Shown: positions 43,901 to 46,266 of the stretch, piece by piece
Layout: each line of letters opens with the position of its first letter
Numbering within the stretch: the stretch's first letter is position 1
Source: JBELMB01 sp042088665
GTDB taxonomy: Bacteria > Pseudomonadota > Alphaproteobacteria > Rhodobacterales > Rhodobacteraceae
Assembly: GCA_042088665.1 (NCBI GenBank)
Contig: JBELMB010000017.1
Span: 1-48,485, forward strand
Reading direction: 5' to 3'
DNA: 48,485 nucleotides
Notes under the pieces: model-generated
Told to the model about the DNA's origin: nothing
The model's database searches: none
What the model saw: the letters and a program-made list of their open reading frames with translations, nothing else
Translations under genes and position numbers: made by a program

Positions 43901-45945
43901 AACAGCGCCTGCAGTGCGGCCTGCAAGGACTCCGGGTCGGCAAAAGCCGCGATCGCGTCAAGCGCGTCCTGCAAGTCCTGCGCAAAATCGGCGATGCGCT
44001 GGATTTCGTCCCCGATGCCCGGCAGACCTCCGGCAAAACCATCATCGACAAGCGCGCGCAGGATCCCGGGCAGTTCGCGCAGCGCATTCAGCACGTCCTC
44101 GCCCGAGAGGTTCTGGAAATCCGCGAAATCCGCGAAATCACCGGCGTTGGTGGTCACGGCCGTCGGATCGCTCAGATCCGACCACGACGCGGTCAGGGTC
44201 CGGTCCACACCCAGCGTGCTGCTGCTCAGCGGCAGCGAGAGGTTCACTGTTCCGCCCAGTTGAGCATAGGCTTCGGCGTTCACGATGGTGCCGTTCAGCG
44301 CCGCCAGCGTCAGCACGCGCGACCCGTTCTGTTGCTCCAGTCGCAGGGTGACATCCGCATCAGCGCTGCCTCCGGCGACCGTCACATCCAGAAACCCGAC
44401 CCGCGCCGCGGCATTGATCCCGGTCAGGGAGGTCTGCACCCGCAGCGCCGGTGCGGCCTCGCCGGTCAGCAAAAACACGGTGGCCGTATCGCCACGGGTG
44501 TCCACGCCGAGGCTCACCTGACCGCTCAGGGTGGCGGATGCGTTGGCGATATTCGCCGAAAGCTCAAGACCCAGCGCCGCGCTTTCGGTCCATGCCACGT
44601 CCAGCGCGCCATTGGCGGTCGCATTAAAGCCAAGGTCAAGGACCGCGGCGTCCTCTGTCCCATCCGCATCCAGATCGATGCGGCGCAGGCCGAGGTCGTT
44701 CAGCCCGAGGGCCGTGCCGATCTCGCTGCGCAAATCCCCGAGGTCGTCCACATTGCCAAAGTCGATTCCATCGAACAGCGACCCAAGCCGCGTTCCCGGG
44801 TCCATGAGGTCGTTCAGGGAGTCGCCAAAGACCGGCAGATCGCCCAGCATGTCGTCCGTGTTGAGGTTGCCCAGAAAACCCGCGGCGGCGTCCAGAAGTC
44901 CGTCGAAGTCGCCCCCCGAGACCGCGCCGAAGCCGTCCAGCACGCCAAGGCTTTCAGAGACCTGCGCGGCCGTCAGATCGCCGGTCCAGTCCAGTTCAAA
45001 GGTTTCTGGTCCGCCAAAGCCCGCATCGCCGGTGATGTCCAGCGAGGCCGTGCCCGACATCGCCAGAACCGGCGTGTCGATCAGCGCATCCCCTGCATCG
45101 AGCCGCAGAACCGGTGCCGCCGAGGTCAGCGAAGCCGTGGCAGAGACCGACGCCTCTACCGTTGCGGCGAGGTCGACAAAACCCAGATCCACGGTGGTGT
45201 CGAGCGCGCCTGCCCCGGACATGTCACCCGTCGCGGTGGCCGTCACCGTCCCCGGCGCAAGGTAGAACCCATTGGCATCCACGCCGAACGCCAGATCGAT
45301 GTTCGCCGAGAAACTGGTGCTCACTTGCCCCGTCGCGGCAAAACTCAGACCCAGCCCGCCATCGTTGCCCGCCAGATCCAGATCGACGGGCGTCGCCGCC
45401 ACCGAGCGCGTGATCGACACGTCAAAGACCGGGTCCGCCCCGGCATGGGTCACGTCCACGACAACATCGCCAAAGGCATCGGTAAAACTGCCGCGCAGCG
45501 CATCCGCCAGTTCATCGCCCGTCGGGTCCGCGAGATCGGTGGCCAGATAGGCCTCGACCTTGTCGCCGATATAGGTCGAGACAGTGTTGCCAAAGTCCAC
45601 CGCGGCGCCAAGGCTGCGGTTGATCACCGGCACGGACTGGGCAAAGGCCTGATGGGTTTGCAGCGTGTTGGCCCATGTTTCCAGCGCCTGAACACCGGTC
45701 ACCAGCGGCCCGGTGTCCCCGGCGATGGCCGCCAGATCGGCATTCAGCAGGATCCGCGGCTCCAACGCCTCCATCTGGGCTTTGGGGCGGGCCTTGTCCG
45801 GGGCAGGTTTGGCAGCGCTGCGATAGCGCGCCATATTGCGCCAATGGGCGCTGCCTTCCATCCAGGGATCAAGTTGCGTGGTCAGGGCGTGGCGCGACGT
45901 CCCAAGGTACAATGACGTGCGGCGCGGCGTTCTGCGAAACTTCAT
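16906..45945 (-). CDS. Giant LEPR-XLL multidomain RTX/beta-helix/Ig repeat protein (~9,679 aa)
   Basis: One uninterrupted frame of 29,040 nt, predicted to encode an exported or surface protein of about 1 MDa. The start is ATG 45945 (MKFRRTPRRTSLYLG); the frame continues to 46107, but that extension has a different composition and two cysteines. Order from the N-terminus: basic leader and LEPRILLNAD motif (58-70); an array with eight IPVI-type motifs (~105-2517); a domain with the only two cysteines I found (2785, 2825); RTX Ca-binding nonapeptides (~2926-3962); a propeller-like region (~3986-4416); five right-handed beta-helix modules (~4419-7996); a nidogen-like domain and a Big-type domain; cadherin-like units; a PKD-like domain; tandem Ig-like repeats (~8796-9356); PKD-like and Calx-beta-like ends. 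There is no Sec or Tat signal peptide. The protein is acidic. A role in adhesion, biofilm or polysaccharide binding is likely for this architecture but not shown. It heads the operon with the SecA-like and M50 genes. Confidence 0.95.
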   Translation of the reverse strand: MKFRRTPRRTSLYLGTSRHALTTQLDPWMEGSAHWRNMARYRSAAKPAPDKARPKAQMEALEPRILLNADLAAIAGDTGPLVTGVQALETWANTLQTHQAFAQSVPVINRSLGAAVDFGNTVSTYIGDKVEAYLATDLADPTGDELADALRGSFTDAFGDVVVDVTHAGADPVFDVSITRSVAATPVDLDLAGNDGGLGLSFAATGQVSTSFSANIDLAFGVDANGFYLAPGTVTATATGDMSGAGALDTTVDLGFVDLAATVEASVSATASLTSAAPVLRLDAGDALIDTPVLAMSGTASLDITGDAGFGGPETFELDWTGDLTAAQVSESLGVLDGFGAVSGGDFDGLLDAAAGFLGNLNTDDMLGDLPVFGDSLNDLMDPGTRLGSLFDGIDFGNVDDLGDLRSEIGTALGLNDLGLRRIDLDADGTEDAAVLDLGFNATANGALDVAWTESAALGLELSANIANASATLSGQVSLGVDTRGDTATVFLLTGEAAPALRVQTSLTGINAAARVGFLDVTVAGGSADADVTLRLEQQNGSRVLTLAALNGTIVNAEAYAQLGGTVNLSLPLSSSTLGVDRTLTASWSDLSDPTAVTTNAGDFADFADFQNLSGEDVLNALRELPGILRALVDDGFAGGLPGIGDEIQRIADFAQDLQDALDAIAAFADPESLQAALQALFDSAAVSVEADGLEVAINDLSSFDEALSLGIDETLPGGFGGFDLNGSAQVSGQSELDLRLGLLFDPTLAFEDRVYLVAGPATAVLLSARLSTPTPFTAGANLGPFRLEARNAQAAGGARNPDGSLHPTDAATFRAELVDPATSADDGRATLRELLGAGGAAFGTPEVNGTLEASAELAASGGVDVVPISFSWRLDAPATAPDIDFDVDDLTDLLPDNPLDLLNGGALSEDPLAALNQLGEWLNELARAAERVDLLQQDLPIIDRSLSDLLDLGAVLADAATALTAHFQTPGALAEEAAEAAATALEALADDARSVVVDRANMFGGVIAAAEDEAARLLGIPEGHDQFVMQIGFEITRDLAGELFSFTDPVTGLSMEAGLGGEAMVAMQLTFGADLDPLVDPQDAVFLRLDSFGAGINAALDANVDPELRVGVLDLDFSSATLTLQAQVTGGVDGDDGLPEPFTLTQLLGTSIDSILNLEAGPSQIAGALSVSARVGGSYLGTGSFTFSGDPLSGEAPTVVMAGALASELPNFSELDAETVLAGLRGFADWLSTISDAQFMQTRVPFGDATLGELMDWGIAFGEQVVDTLETAENFANFETLDELVTQLLGSAGVPANGVSSSYNATTNNLDFLVTLNHDFDFTDENGDPVDALEAGFDVDQSFGGVASLSSEGMISLDASGSLRIGFGFDLSRVATVLTALAPPPANGQLDSGTRARFALVLADGRRLDVTLDAGQTADNATVDDLALDLQLAVSQALSAGAALRDGGTGDPLSPDAIIVGTEMVDGETRLAMTLSSELGGTLMFSADPEDPANTVLGFGSVQQRATVVLTGTDPSPETGTLTNDAALRISIGDRPAEVITLTAAETAVLVPAADPDDAGTDPDRASLVSRLNLALHDMNVARQADGLAPLIVRSNPNGTLSFVLTDGAPSMVIEADATDAGGAAELGFGTRQEALPPLALQIASSNVLSGLYVDTFDADVTVEVDGTLDAAARFGIVDLELDGAVLDLGGTLRIDLQAGQFFLSEITSSPELLASQLFNYSDGFSANVGGSFSAPISLSGPGATLFALDAGDPERFEINVVNAFDPSTWRIDAPDLGQFADFDNLTPERVADALIQLADLLVSWFRDTGLGADIPVIGSTLDGILDLAERLVEAAQAFRDLYTPGDGQPPISAVFSALEAELERILIDGNLIPDPGVGVDSDLLSLSWDAPSSSLLFNFDLAAPTASGSSEFSLDLADLGIGDIGNIGGLTSLVDARGETTLTYLASASADLDFGLDLSGNTPSAFLLGTTGVNVGLFAEADDVEFDLALGPLGVFVREGHARITNSTYAEGNTDEQNQGTITYSFANDEQRYSISSLLSSVTTLRNALELETDIVVDVNLPLRFPTEAVSIGDVQLVVDDLAALLEKLSRGQGLSNNTDFTFTGPSDLDDLLTDLNLLGSFSGIGAGLDLALSLIEDGLRGELLGISLPLVGDQLSGAADFVAEFRDRIAAATGNYSDPGFDAVLQALEDIFGPALRDSDGDGTPDSDALELRYTDNTGTQTWVRGDDYAGDILSVSDIELVVRLGDRVVLAEGNVEFDLGLPGLNLATGRRDDEDDGGDPPPTFEVALDYAMDLGFGFNATSGFYLLDDVGEISDAEAAAGAGVAGDPAPEFRAALDLVIDDGFEVRGELGFLEAIVGIQTADDHPDARGAFVRGSLGLDIDNSAGGNEIALGSLGLDDFDPTWDLEANADLSLNLGFGFDENGVSNSPFPSFQLWLDSNWSIGSGGSITAPDIGFRDVGLNLGSFINDYIVSVFEPILDALEPLQPLLDILFEPLPLLSDVFGRPITIVDLAELFGDSDVADFLASVSKIMTLVNAAKQVSSTGALILVDRINLAGPDIADANNIFNNFDLASAIQGGAIRNDQASQMDALGAGGFNTALSGFDDDPDFDIPILTDPLSALPLLFGGNVDLVTYDMPRLQAGFEFRQSIPIWPAPPINLVLGGGLYAGVDLAFGYDTYGARRFAETGNASDLLAGLYISDVDENGNDVREAWLEGRLYGGASVGFPGLSVGATAGITANINFDLADEVRVNNDDDSFPGRGDGKVRFEEISANLAGGPFCWLDIDGRFSFDVDLVFEYVFSDSKVNVLDVTLLDFNIPTCADDVPELAHYDAGTGDLVLNVGSQELRDRRGGGFEDRENEAFIVTALSNGQVKVEAFDFVQTYGADEGVNITGIVGNFDSGNDSVLLEGNFETSAGAAMSVSISGGAGDDTITGSENSETLVGGTGVDEIYGRAGNDLILGGGGTISTTTTGTGNNVIDGGAGDDTLIGTDNEDEIRGGAGADHIYAGRGNDILYGQLGDDYISAGGGNDLVFGEDGADSIMGGGGADVILGGADSDYILGGIGVIPDQPALPSAAMHFGAEGADDADFIAGDSTNTAFIEGSVNDNSRFFSDYKNATGFFSTMSYGTLESGLPGTNEGDDTVYGGSGNDAITGQGGNDELHGDANNDTIRGGAGVDQIDGDSGADSIFGGSGGDDIDGGSEDDVIEGGSGNDVIDGEGGADSVEAGSGNDSVTGGIGNDTLKGGRGEDTLDGGQDDDELRGQEDNDTLIGGSGADRLTGDAGNDSLQGDLGDDVLLGGVGNDRLFGNGDNDHLSGEGGNDLLEGGDGTDTLLGHGGRDTLHGQGDSDTIRGGSENDDITGGGGGDDIHGDAGDDTISGDAGDDEIEGNAGADDIDGGADRDSILGGTEADTIRGGTENDTIKGDDGADDLFGDDGDDLIEGGNDADSIEGGDGADSLYGEQGEDTLHGEIGMDRIFGGTENDTITGGADGDFIQGDDDDDVITGDGGDDTIAGNDGDDSIHGDAGHDDITGGDGEDTIRAHAGNDTVDGGAQADSILGAGGLDVLIGGSGDDTVWGGDDADDIEGNEGEDLLFGEAGNDTVDGGAGADLLRGGTGDDDLSGDDDTTLAGGADLVFGEAGDDTIDGGDSDDVLDGGAGDDQIEGDAGADLLLGGDGRDDLDGGTENDTLRAGSGLGNTLTGGEGHDLIFGADVAATGDRIDAGAGDDTVFAFAGDDTVTLGIGDDEAHLGRGNDSADGGLGEDSLRGGDGSDTLLGDGGRDSLFGELGNDSLYGGDDDDQMDGGLGTDVQFGGSGDDHILAGGGDGDVARGEAGFDVLIGSDDGADSLYGGADNDRLEGQGGNDVLLGDDGDDVIDAGAGDDTVEGGLGLDVIDGGADDDQLHGTAAGQAGGVNEVDRIFGGLGDDALFGGAGNDLLFGQLGDDDIDAGTGAGDVVDFGGLLTPLDGLDLAGLGAGSADPVLVPQTPAAAVAQQLPDGIAIGNTWTTTSGIAGRELADANALPPEAFALASDPVTGARYAAWLDPETMGLKVAVQAGTEWTTLGGSVTGAGVAGAVTGTLGNVDLMVRNIGNVSQVVVAWTETVAGQTSLMSTAWDGATWQQETPFALGPAEVSKIELVDLGAGFGDSIGVVTNDSANIFLHVLGSAIAGTGWGEYARFAISNVTDFDVTPAVGGLVANQNLLGLAYTTGDGTAARVSATALHLSGAGVSVQRPLGLVVDAPAHAPSVAWSPAGELVVAYVQDNGPVGLFDTIAAQSVSVPTNAATPAPGGGYAWSALGVAGQDLSTIAMSPELAMADGALHLVWQTVEDVAGDLPVQLEHRALVGATFQQEIPGDALVMRTSPQKDRLAGLDVAVDNSGRVFTGFMTGRSPDVGADLRGLVTMTAAAPQTVFNAASIADVNAIIAAEASNGVPYTIVLAEGVHTGDILTTFDGVTATPMTLIGAGAGTEIDGRLVLTSPTEIRGLTVDHVDALNGYADHMLRDVTVTRNLTLGAGVANITLERVVVENALTFDNLGTAVAGEQSLTMRGSEVQDDTQLAEPLTVHITGSFFGGRNGLTIDAPLTGEISGNLIEGSIAALRYNAAAPMWDNRIDGVIGVVSTVSDPGTGFGATGRNTVTGGNVAVQLIDAYLTNTLITDSPVGVQGSGVITAPDLASGVAIDDTTLGVSQFTGRILHLSVTDADRGVVATDDQEILRSTFQRTAVAAIDVPGADRVQIEGVTIQTPTGDGVRLTGSASEVEVLNSVIEVAGGYAINVANTAQTGFFSDYNLLHAEDAGHLLFWTRDYDDILDWQADLAKHDLNSQGTTRINPLLSRPVFLNRAGGDLTVMPTVAGQSQTSLAAETGDPASLADRAGFLPNLLGNPGFDSDLAQWTVNVGANQVATGGFQDGGHFTPGSTELGFAEQTVALDLAQFSAAEIDNGLADLLFGGRVRSDGTGPFADSGRITVTFQTGAGADIGSPIVLDSTNPGDRWERLSTRVDIPPGARQVHYRFEAARDGSGVNEARLDQAFVVMTASRLGSDLGHSPDSARIAQGTTEAPRIRLISPDLYTDWERDEPLNIRWQTFGETNGSSVRVDLLEDSAEGPQHRATIAASTADTGTLTWFPDQNGVDFGTTGLRIQVSLVDRPDVYDRADEPFTVPEDGTEYWVDDGSDTDDAFTVGADGDNRNTGKRADAPKASVINVLREYDLQAGNVLHVDTGRYDLLHELAISGTFDFGLGLDEGFTLRGSDAGVTELRWALGQLSGVHGIDLYDADFITLENLRLEGFDRGLWVREDSTDLHVDGLTINDTLREGMRINAVLPDGVLTNLDIRNTGGDGIYQDGGIGEISNVILRNIGDDGIEARTQIGLIDNVDAMGMTDVGILLLNPDEGVMQRVVIDDARYGISVSETSASYTLGDTVFSTGRGISVSNTDFYGIALSGPNVVLRGSAVTRAGLLSTSGAGVELINRAAAFGNVITSSDRGINGSNTDVTVAGNRVYDNRLEGIRIAGGGLVTSNSVYSNGTGLTVLSSNSSTSVLNNLFYDNDSGALVADTGASTLISSNTFHQTGSAIAVQLTSRDRNTTFRDNIVVADGATTTGLSVDPNAQANFVSDYNMYHVLNGATLGNWQSAARADLLTWQNASFVDGNSLAGDPLFVDPDGADGVLGYLAGVSDGGDDNFHLQSSETNGQVIQGSLAPVLDPATGLPVMQVLLRDTGAAQSIAIDRGHPNSGFILEPAPNGGYANLGAYGGTANAALSPAQYVLVTDPQSRVSVQSGDPLTVNWRSAGLSGEVSVLVENIDDGSSFLAVDNGVVANGDVVLNGNSASIVLPNSLFGTTGNFGRVTVTSVDDVNVSDQSEVFNLSAPITTFYINDASTDGDQYSTAVGRADNDGLSAATPMDSLRRLIETYDLGAGDTVLIDTGTYDLTADIDLTDVVSGHEDLGDFVVRGPTDDDAVAVFNRGTTASGARVLDITGDHITVENLTLVSGVNAVDIGAAADNVTLRNLVIVNPSTDGIEIDAGGTGHVLDNVSVREASIGLDLNASGVTVQNSLFYHNSTGADIETGNQIVDTGFIGNVRGAYVTGSDLTRVRVADNTSTGLAMSQGTLTEAQVYGQRGQFGADVDRTTVIGGNFYDNGTGLRISNNSVARDVSVFDNTNGVHIGASTSTLENSRVFDNTSRQVYVALFSSADAAIRNNLIYGSGAIGVDLASGRNMEISNNTFDISDANAVRYAGGYADIFSNIFTISNGRALEVFEAVQARTESDHNLYDLSNGAGIGTWGALDLTDLSEWFYATALDRNSQVGDPGYNDTDGADDVHGWDETVVSVVTLDDGAAGYAETAGALQVDIGRGGTLSRIPIGEEASWTFEGLTAGVAYQLFATWVPEFSATNAAGYEVWDGDTLVSRREMNHRGSPGAVRDGDTVGWGRIGPVIASGDSLTVKLTTPNAQEFALADAIRLERLAGLGAADDDYGVDPDGPARDAAALTAPYFGEAVPNGGRAEVGALGNTPFAATSPVQSLQVVSPSVFDKIEVGETTTVQINTNGLNELAPVALINLNGGAVTSDDRGNWSAQSAITITDGGTSTATPNDLDLDGTNIGPEGLYRSHRLVDATFDADLPELPDGTYTLRLHLWSTTTVPGNDALSIIGNGTTLMTDVSARALAGTNYRPVVVETQVTVAGGEGLDLVLQRTGGTSSYVSALELWRNVPAGVADARVAIEATSNGGATWTEIATDVPVNAYGQVRLDWIPDGIFADTSTQLRATSGAVVGDTSAPILIGNNGNHFYINDSVVSGFDITTAPGDDANTGKSLDSPMASLANLLDAYDLAPGDVVHIDDGTYNLTRDIVITKNDAGDALADVVFAGPTAGGEAVFDRGSQVNGAQVFHLVNADHVTLRDLTLTNAREGILIAGDSEFVTLDNLRITNTSQDGIDSTSDSGNLTILDVVTQGAAGSGGYAMDLRGANTTVTDGEVTDATFGIRMHSTASGSVLTGTRFAGNRQTSVDMGTGTVSNILVENNNTSTNTYSVGLSNTTADGLTVRDNPGGGVYVFNGATATNSVIERNRIGVAVDSSGRVTDNIIRDNSLLGIDGGSSFVGFIARNEISGSRYGVDIDASSSPSSSVIGNRIFGDAMESAISISGGSGHRIENNTIVMGANGISAIDLQNSADRALLRNNLIQMSAGAALLISDDSQVGLDSDYNLYDLSGTAILADWGTQNYATRADFHYATGVEGNSLSASAGFVDVANSDFHLTAGAAGIDAGDPLSMFLSEPGPNGGRVNIGAYGNTSEAAMSTGALVQVLQMNGGEKLEAGESYPITFHAAGLMQDELVLSMSARGINATGDDGVGWASSATYRTGGTNNSFTVSAVVNIDETVIPADLYATHVGIPGTGSAPLRYTLPVAEAGSYTLRLHGLPASNSLDGLTVWLNGVEVASGLSMRGEAGQLYRGVSFDIEGLSPVDGEMVIEIQNTANAGAARLVGLELFRENLLAPAVPTFDVEVSTDNGTTWVPVAGAVGLDRAGVGTTNWVAGPETTGAEGLVRVTQSGGGVTDTSDAGFIVANGGRDFYVNDDALTGDVFTTAVGDNGNSGKTADAPMADLGALLRAYDLEPGDRVWVDAGDYLVGTDIFMMPEDSGTADARVTISGAGADLTTLRRDSVASGYEVFDFYGADFVTLSDMAITGGSRGIKITTNSASDGVTLERLEISDVQRQGIEVFSGNSNLRLVDVVAHNTSTSGNYYAVDIDRVTTTIEGGEFFDNPYALYLRGDGSVVDGLEVYGSRQASNTAVVVDGDLVVRNAIIRDNAADGIHAHNGARIENSAVFDNSQSNIYLINATALGNTVYGGTFGIETTSNSHTEGNRVFDNGTGIKGANTSGGSHVVLRNQIYSNGVGIDTSSGQYVVNDIRQNLIYGNTNTALIMNSGGAATLFGNTIIQSSGAAVDITRTTNNVTMRNNILESRQGAIIELAGSGGTFDSDFNLFFQGLPGVVIGNLAGTDSADLVAWQALSGEGASSASGDPMFLDRDGADNVAGGPDTDIGGGSDDNFNLLANSPAIDAGTAYGALLSDFFDRARSDDPTTPNTGTGYDLFVEAASTGVFATDGTLEFNNTNNSLRTETLPFTFSFYGTDYDEVVVTSDGFLRLGDEVVLYTNSEENFLASPTIAPFWTDMQVPFDGGVYRSEAEDGSWVRFRWDGSTRNLPTTNRLAFGVTLFDNGQIAFDYGSGNDDTRARIGISAGNGDSFVYSDLNGSLPQAGDVRTFTPQPGLIYYDIGAFEFQGDSGDVTPPVVTAIPQLPAEGDSTASAFTGITVQTSEALELVSARSPANYELRGAGVDGVFDTVDDEIIALTPSYSFPETDLTLSFAEPLTDGDWRLTLSGTLAIYDTAGNPLDGNADGTAGDDYVRIFTVDRSANTAPVATGATEQVNEDGTVLISLQGVDDDGDDLRYEITRAPVYGTLENLDSVAGTVTYRPNTNSTRADSFAFAVDDGNLGRGTAEITINVVPDNDSPQATAQTVDVSSGIPATIVLGGTDVETASGDLVASITQQPLVGSLTQVSALVYEYTAPEDFEGSTSFAFTVTDTGDPAGTPGNVLTSAAGTVTVNVTQSNTAPVIAGLGNQTVTEGDTLSLDVASLTTDAQGHNLTFSLEAGPAGAAITPEGQFTYTAPGTSGSAEVRVRATDDGPASLFGEAVFTLSWINAAPAVQLAGADSVARAVPYVLDLAATDPGGDAIDTYLINWGDGSAVQSVAGTETQATRIYRAAGPMQISVRAVDADGATGAPTTKPLSVTPSNAAPVWSGVPRQALSAGESASLDLSAYLTDPDGDPLSYAVAETNLPGTTLHPDTGVLSFDVPNAQAAGEYRIRVAVTDVVGATSYRLLFADVDNSAPVWSGLPRPSVSTGTLTTVDLSGFVTDVDGGPLTFGVAQTALPGVEMNAATGVLSFDVPGGTAAGQYTVRVSATDALGATGYRLLFVDLDNSGPVWSGLPRQPIAAGTPASLDLTAYVSDPDGDPLTYGVAATDLPGVTVDDSTGLLSFDVPEGTGPGQYTVRLLATDALGAISHRLLFVDVDNSGPVWSGLPRPSVASGETSSVDLSGFATDPDGAPLSFAVAETTLPGVTMNAVTGVLSFDVPEGTGPGQYTVRLSATDALGATGYRLMFVDLDNSGPVWSGLPRHEVASGATSTLDLTEYVRDPENDVLRFAVAASALPGVTVDANTGVLSLDVAADTAAGQYNVRLSATDALGSVSYRQLFVDVDNSAPVWSGIPRQALAAGASTTVALSDYATDPDGGALSYAIEPSALPGVAIDAVSGALSIDVPGGTPAGQYTVRVSATDDVGAISHRLLFVDVDNAAPVWSGIPAQSVDEGSEMVLDLAPLVTDADNDALTFDFVRISGGAASTPSVSPEGQFTWAVPGDVTGRVTAVVQVTDALGATVNRGFAIDVANLLPVAELSGDTEGELGAPLTLDLAATDPGGDAINSWSVDWGDGSAVEVLAGGLSQASHGYGSAQEFTVMLTATDAEGAISAAVSRVVSIGGAEDSEAEEGVIRALAITGGRLETGAQTNAQEAVFTVALDGPASQPVSLAYTFVADGVHRGYGEAIIPVGRDTATLRYALDPVLSAPWDAVSLEVFGLDGARFAGGGFRASETIVLVDDGGESPLAEAPLALQSGPEIEWT
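17870..19560 (-). repeat. Tandem Ig/cadherin-like repeats of ~93 residues
   Basis: Six full copies and one diverged copy, each starting with DN(S/A)(A/G)PVWSG(L/I/V)PR. They lie at about 19550, 19275, 18995, 18715, 18435, 18160 and 17880. The internal sequence LDLxxYxxDPDGDPLxxAVAxTxLPGV, then GVLSFDVPxGTxxGQYTVRVSATDALGA, is shared. The period is ~279 nt. Two PKD-like domains with ATDPGGDAI and WGDGSAV flank the array (near 19560-19840 and 17330-17610). Confidence 0.88.
21105..21640 (-). other. Nidogen-like (NIDO) domain of the giant protein
   Basis: About 175 residues: LPFTFSFYGTDYDEVVVTSDGFLRLG, IAPFWTDMQ, LAFGVTLFDNGQIAFDYG and a RIGISAGNG segment. This resembles NIDO-type or related extracellular beta-sandwich domains. 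It follows the last beta-helix and precedes a Big-like domain (DVTPPVVTAIPQLP). Confidence 0.55.
21960..32690 (-). repeat. Five right-handed beta-helix (pectate-lyase-like) modules
   Basis: Tandem modules of ~700-900 residues. Four open with a shared cap of the type FYINDxxxxGDxFTTAxGxxxNxGKxxDxPMxxLxxLLxxYDLxPGDxVxID(T/D)GxYxL, at about 30430, 28318, 25577 and 23240. The first module (~32690) starts differently. All five end in an SDYNLY-type segment (about 31570, 29085, 27130, 24335, 22005), then DPxFxDxDGAD or related. Linkers carry Ig- and carbohydrate-binding-like domains, including a golvesin-C-terminal-like domain at 26525-26950. The cores are rich in N-x-(I/V) ladders (NNLIYG, NTFHQTG), typical of polysaccharide lyases and phage tailspikes. 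Confidence 0.8.
32700..33990 (-). other. Propeller-like beta region of the giant protein
   Basis: About 430 residues of regularly spaced beta strands with repeated VVAWTET, VVAYVQD, LGLAYTTGD and HLVWQTV patterns, which look like blades of a beta-propeller (sialidase/FG-GAP-like). It lies between the RTX block and the first beta-helix. No catalytic Asp-box was seen. Confidence 0.5.
34060..37170 (-). repeat. RTX (haemolysin-type calcium-binding) nonapeptide block
   Basis: Dozens of GGxGxDxLx-type nonapeptides in tandem, for example GGAGDDTITGS, GRAGNDLILGG, GGSGNDVIDGE and GDDGDDLIEGG, which bind calcium in a parallel beta-roll. The block is about 1,037 residues long, with one ~75-residue interruption near 36505-36760. 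RTX proteins normally leave by type I secretion, but no ABC exporter is in this gene set. Confidence 0.95.
38395..45633 (-). repeat. N-terminal array with eight-copy 'IPVI..SL..LLDL' motif
   Basis: Diverged repeats of roughly 260-350 residues, each marked by a short motif of the form (I/L/V)P(V/I/L/F)(I/F/V/G)(G/D/N)xxL/I followed by a hydrophobic DL/DF helix. Copies: SVPVINRSL (~45620), LPVFGDSL (~44830), LPGIGDEI (~44010), LPIIDRSL (~43115), VPFGDATL (~42205), IPVIGSTL (~40490), LPLVGDQL (~39485) and a diverged LPLLSDVF (~38435). Spacing is about 790-1,050 nt, except one interval of ~1,715 nt that may hide a missing or decayed copy. Between motifs are beta-rich stretches such as DLDFGLDLSGNTPSAFLLG. 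Confidence 0.65.
45736..45945 (-). other. N-terminal leader and LEPR-XLL motif of the giant protein
   Basis: The first 57 residues are basic and polar (RR, RR, RH, then KPAPDKARPKAQ) with no hydrophobic core. MEALEPRILLNAD follows at residues 58-70. LEPR-XLL is a named N-terminal motif of very large repetitive proteins in Gram-negative bacteria. Its position and conservation suggest a sorting or processing signal. This is the part a dedicated exporter would be expected to read. Confidence 0.85.
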
Positions 45946-46266
45946 GACTAGGAAATCCCCGGCGGAAATAAAATTATGCTGGCAAGCGAAAATGGTTGAC
46001 CGAGAGTTAACGTCACACCAGACGTCAGGTCCAGACGAAATTGGGTTTTTGGCCTGCAATTTCTTCGTATTTGCCCACGAAAAGTCAGGGCCTTGCGATT
46101 CGGGCAATCTGCCCCGCGCCCAGCCATTAACATCTTGTTTTCAATATGTAACCGACGCGGGTCTCCGCCCCGGCCCGCTCTCCGTGACAGAAAAGACCCG
46201 GTTGGGGCGCTAACGGTCAGCAGGTAGGCACGTCTTTGGCGTCACCCGATCACCGCGCGCCGGATC
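45946..46266 (-). promoter_or_regulatory. Promoter/leader region of the giant-protein operon
   Basis: 321 nt with no supported gene, between the reverse transcriptase stop and the giant-protein start. The 150 nt nearest the start are AT-rich compared with the surroundings. Minus-strand CATAAT at 45973-45978 could be a -10, but no matching -35 was found. The heptamer CCAGACG (plus strand) occurs twice with a 13-nt period (46018-46024 and 46031-46037), and CGTC/GACGTC elements lie next to it; these may be regulator sites. GGGGA lies about 10 nt before the ATG. Confidence 0.5.

Noticed and set aside
45946..46107. An earlier start for the giant protein (frame open to 46107).
   Set aside because: The extra 54 residues contain two cysteines and unlike composition and lie in the AT-rich promoter region; MKFRRTPRR at 45945 is the natural N-terminus.
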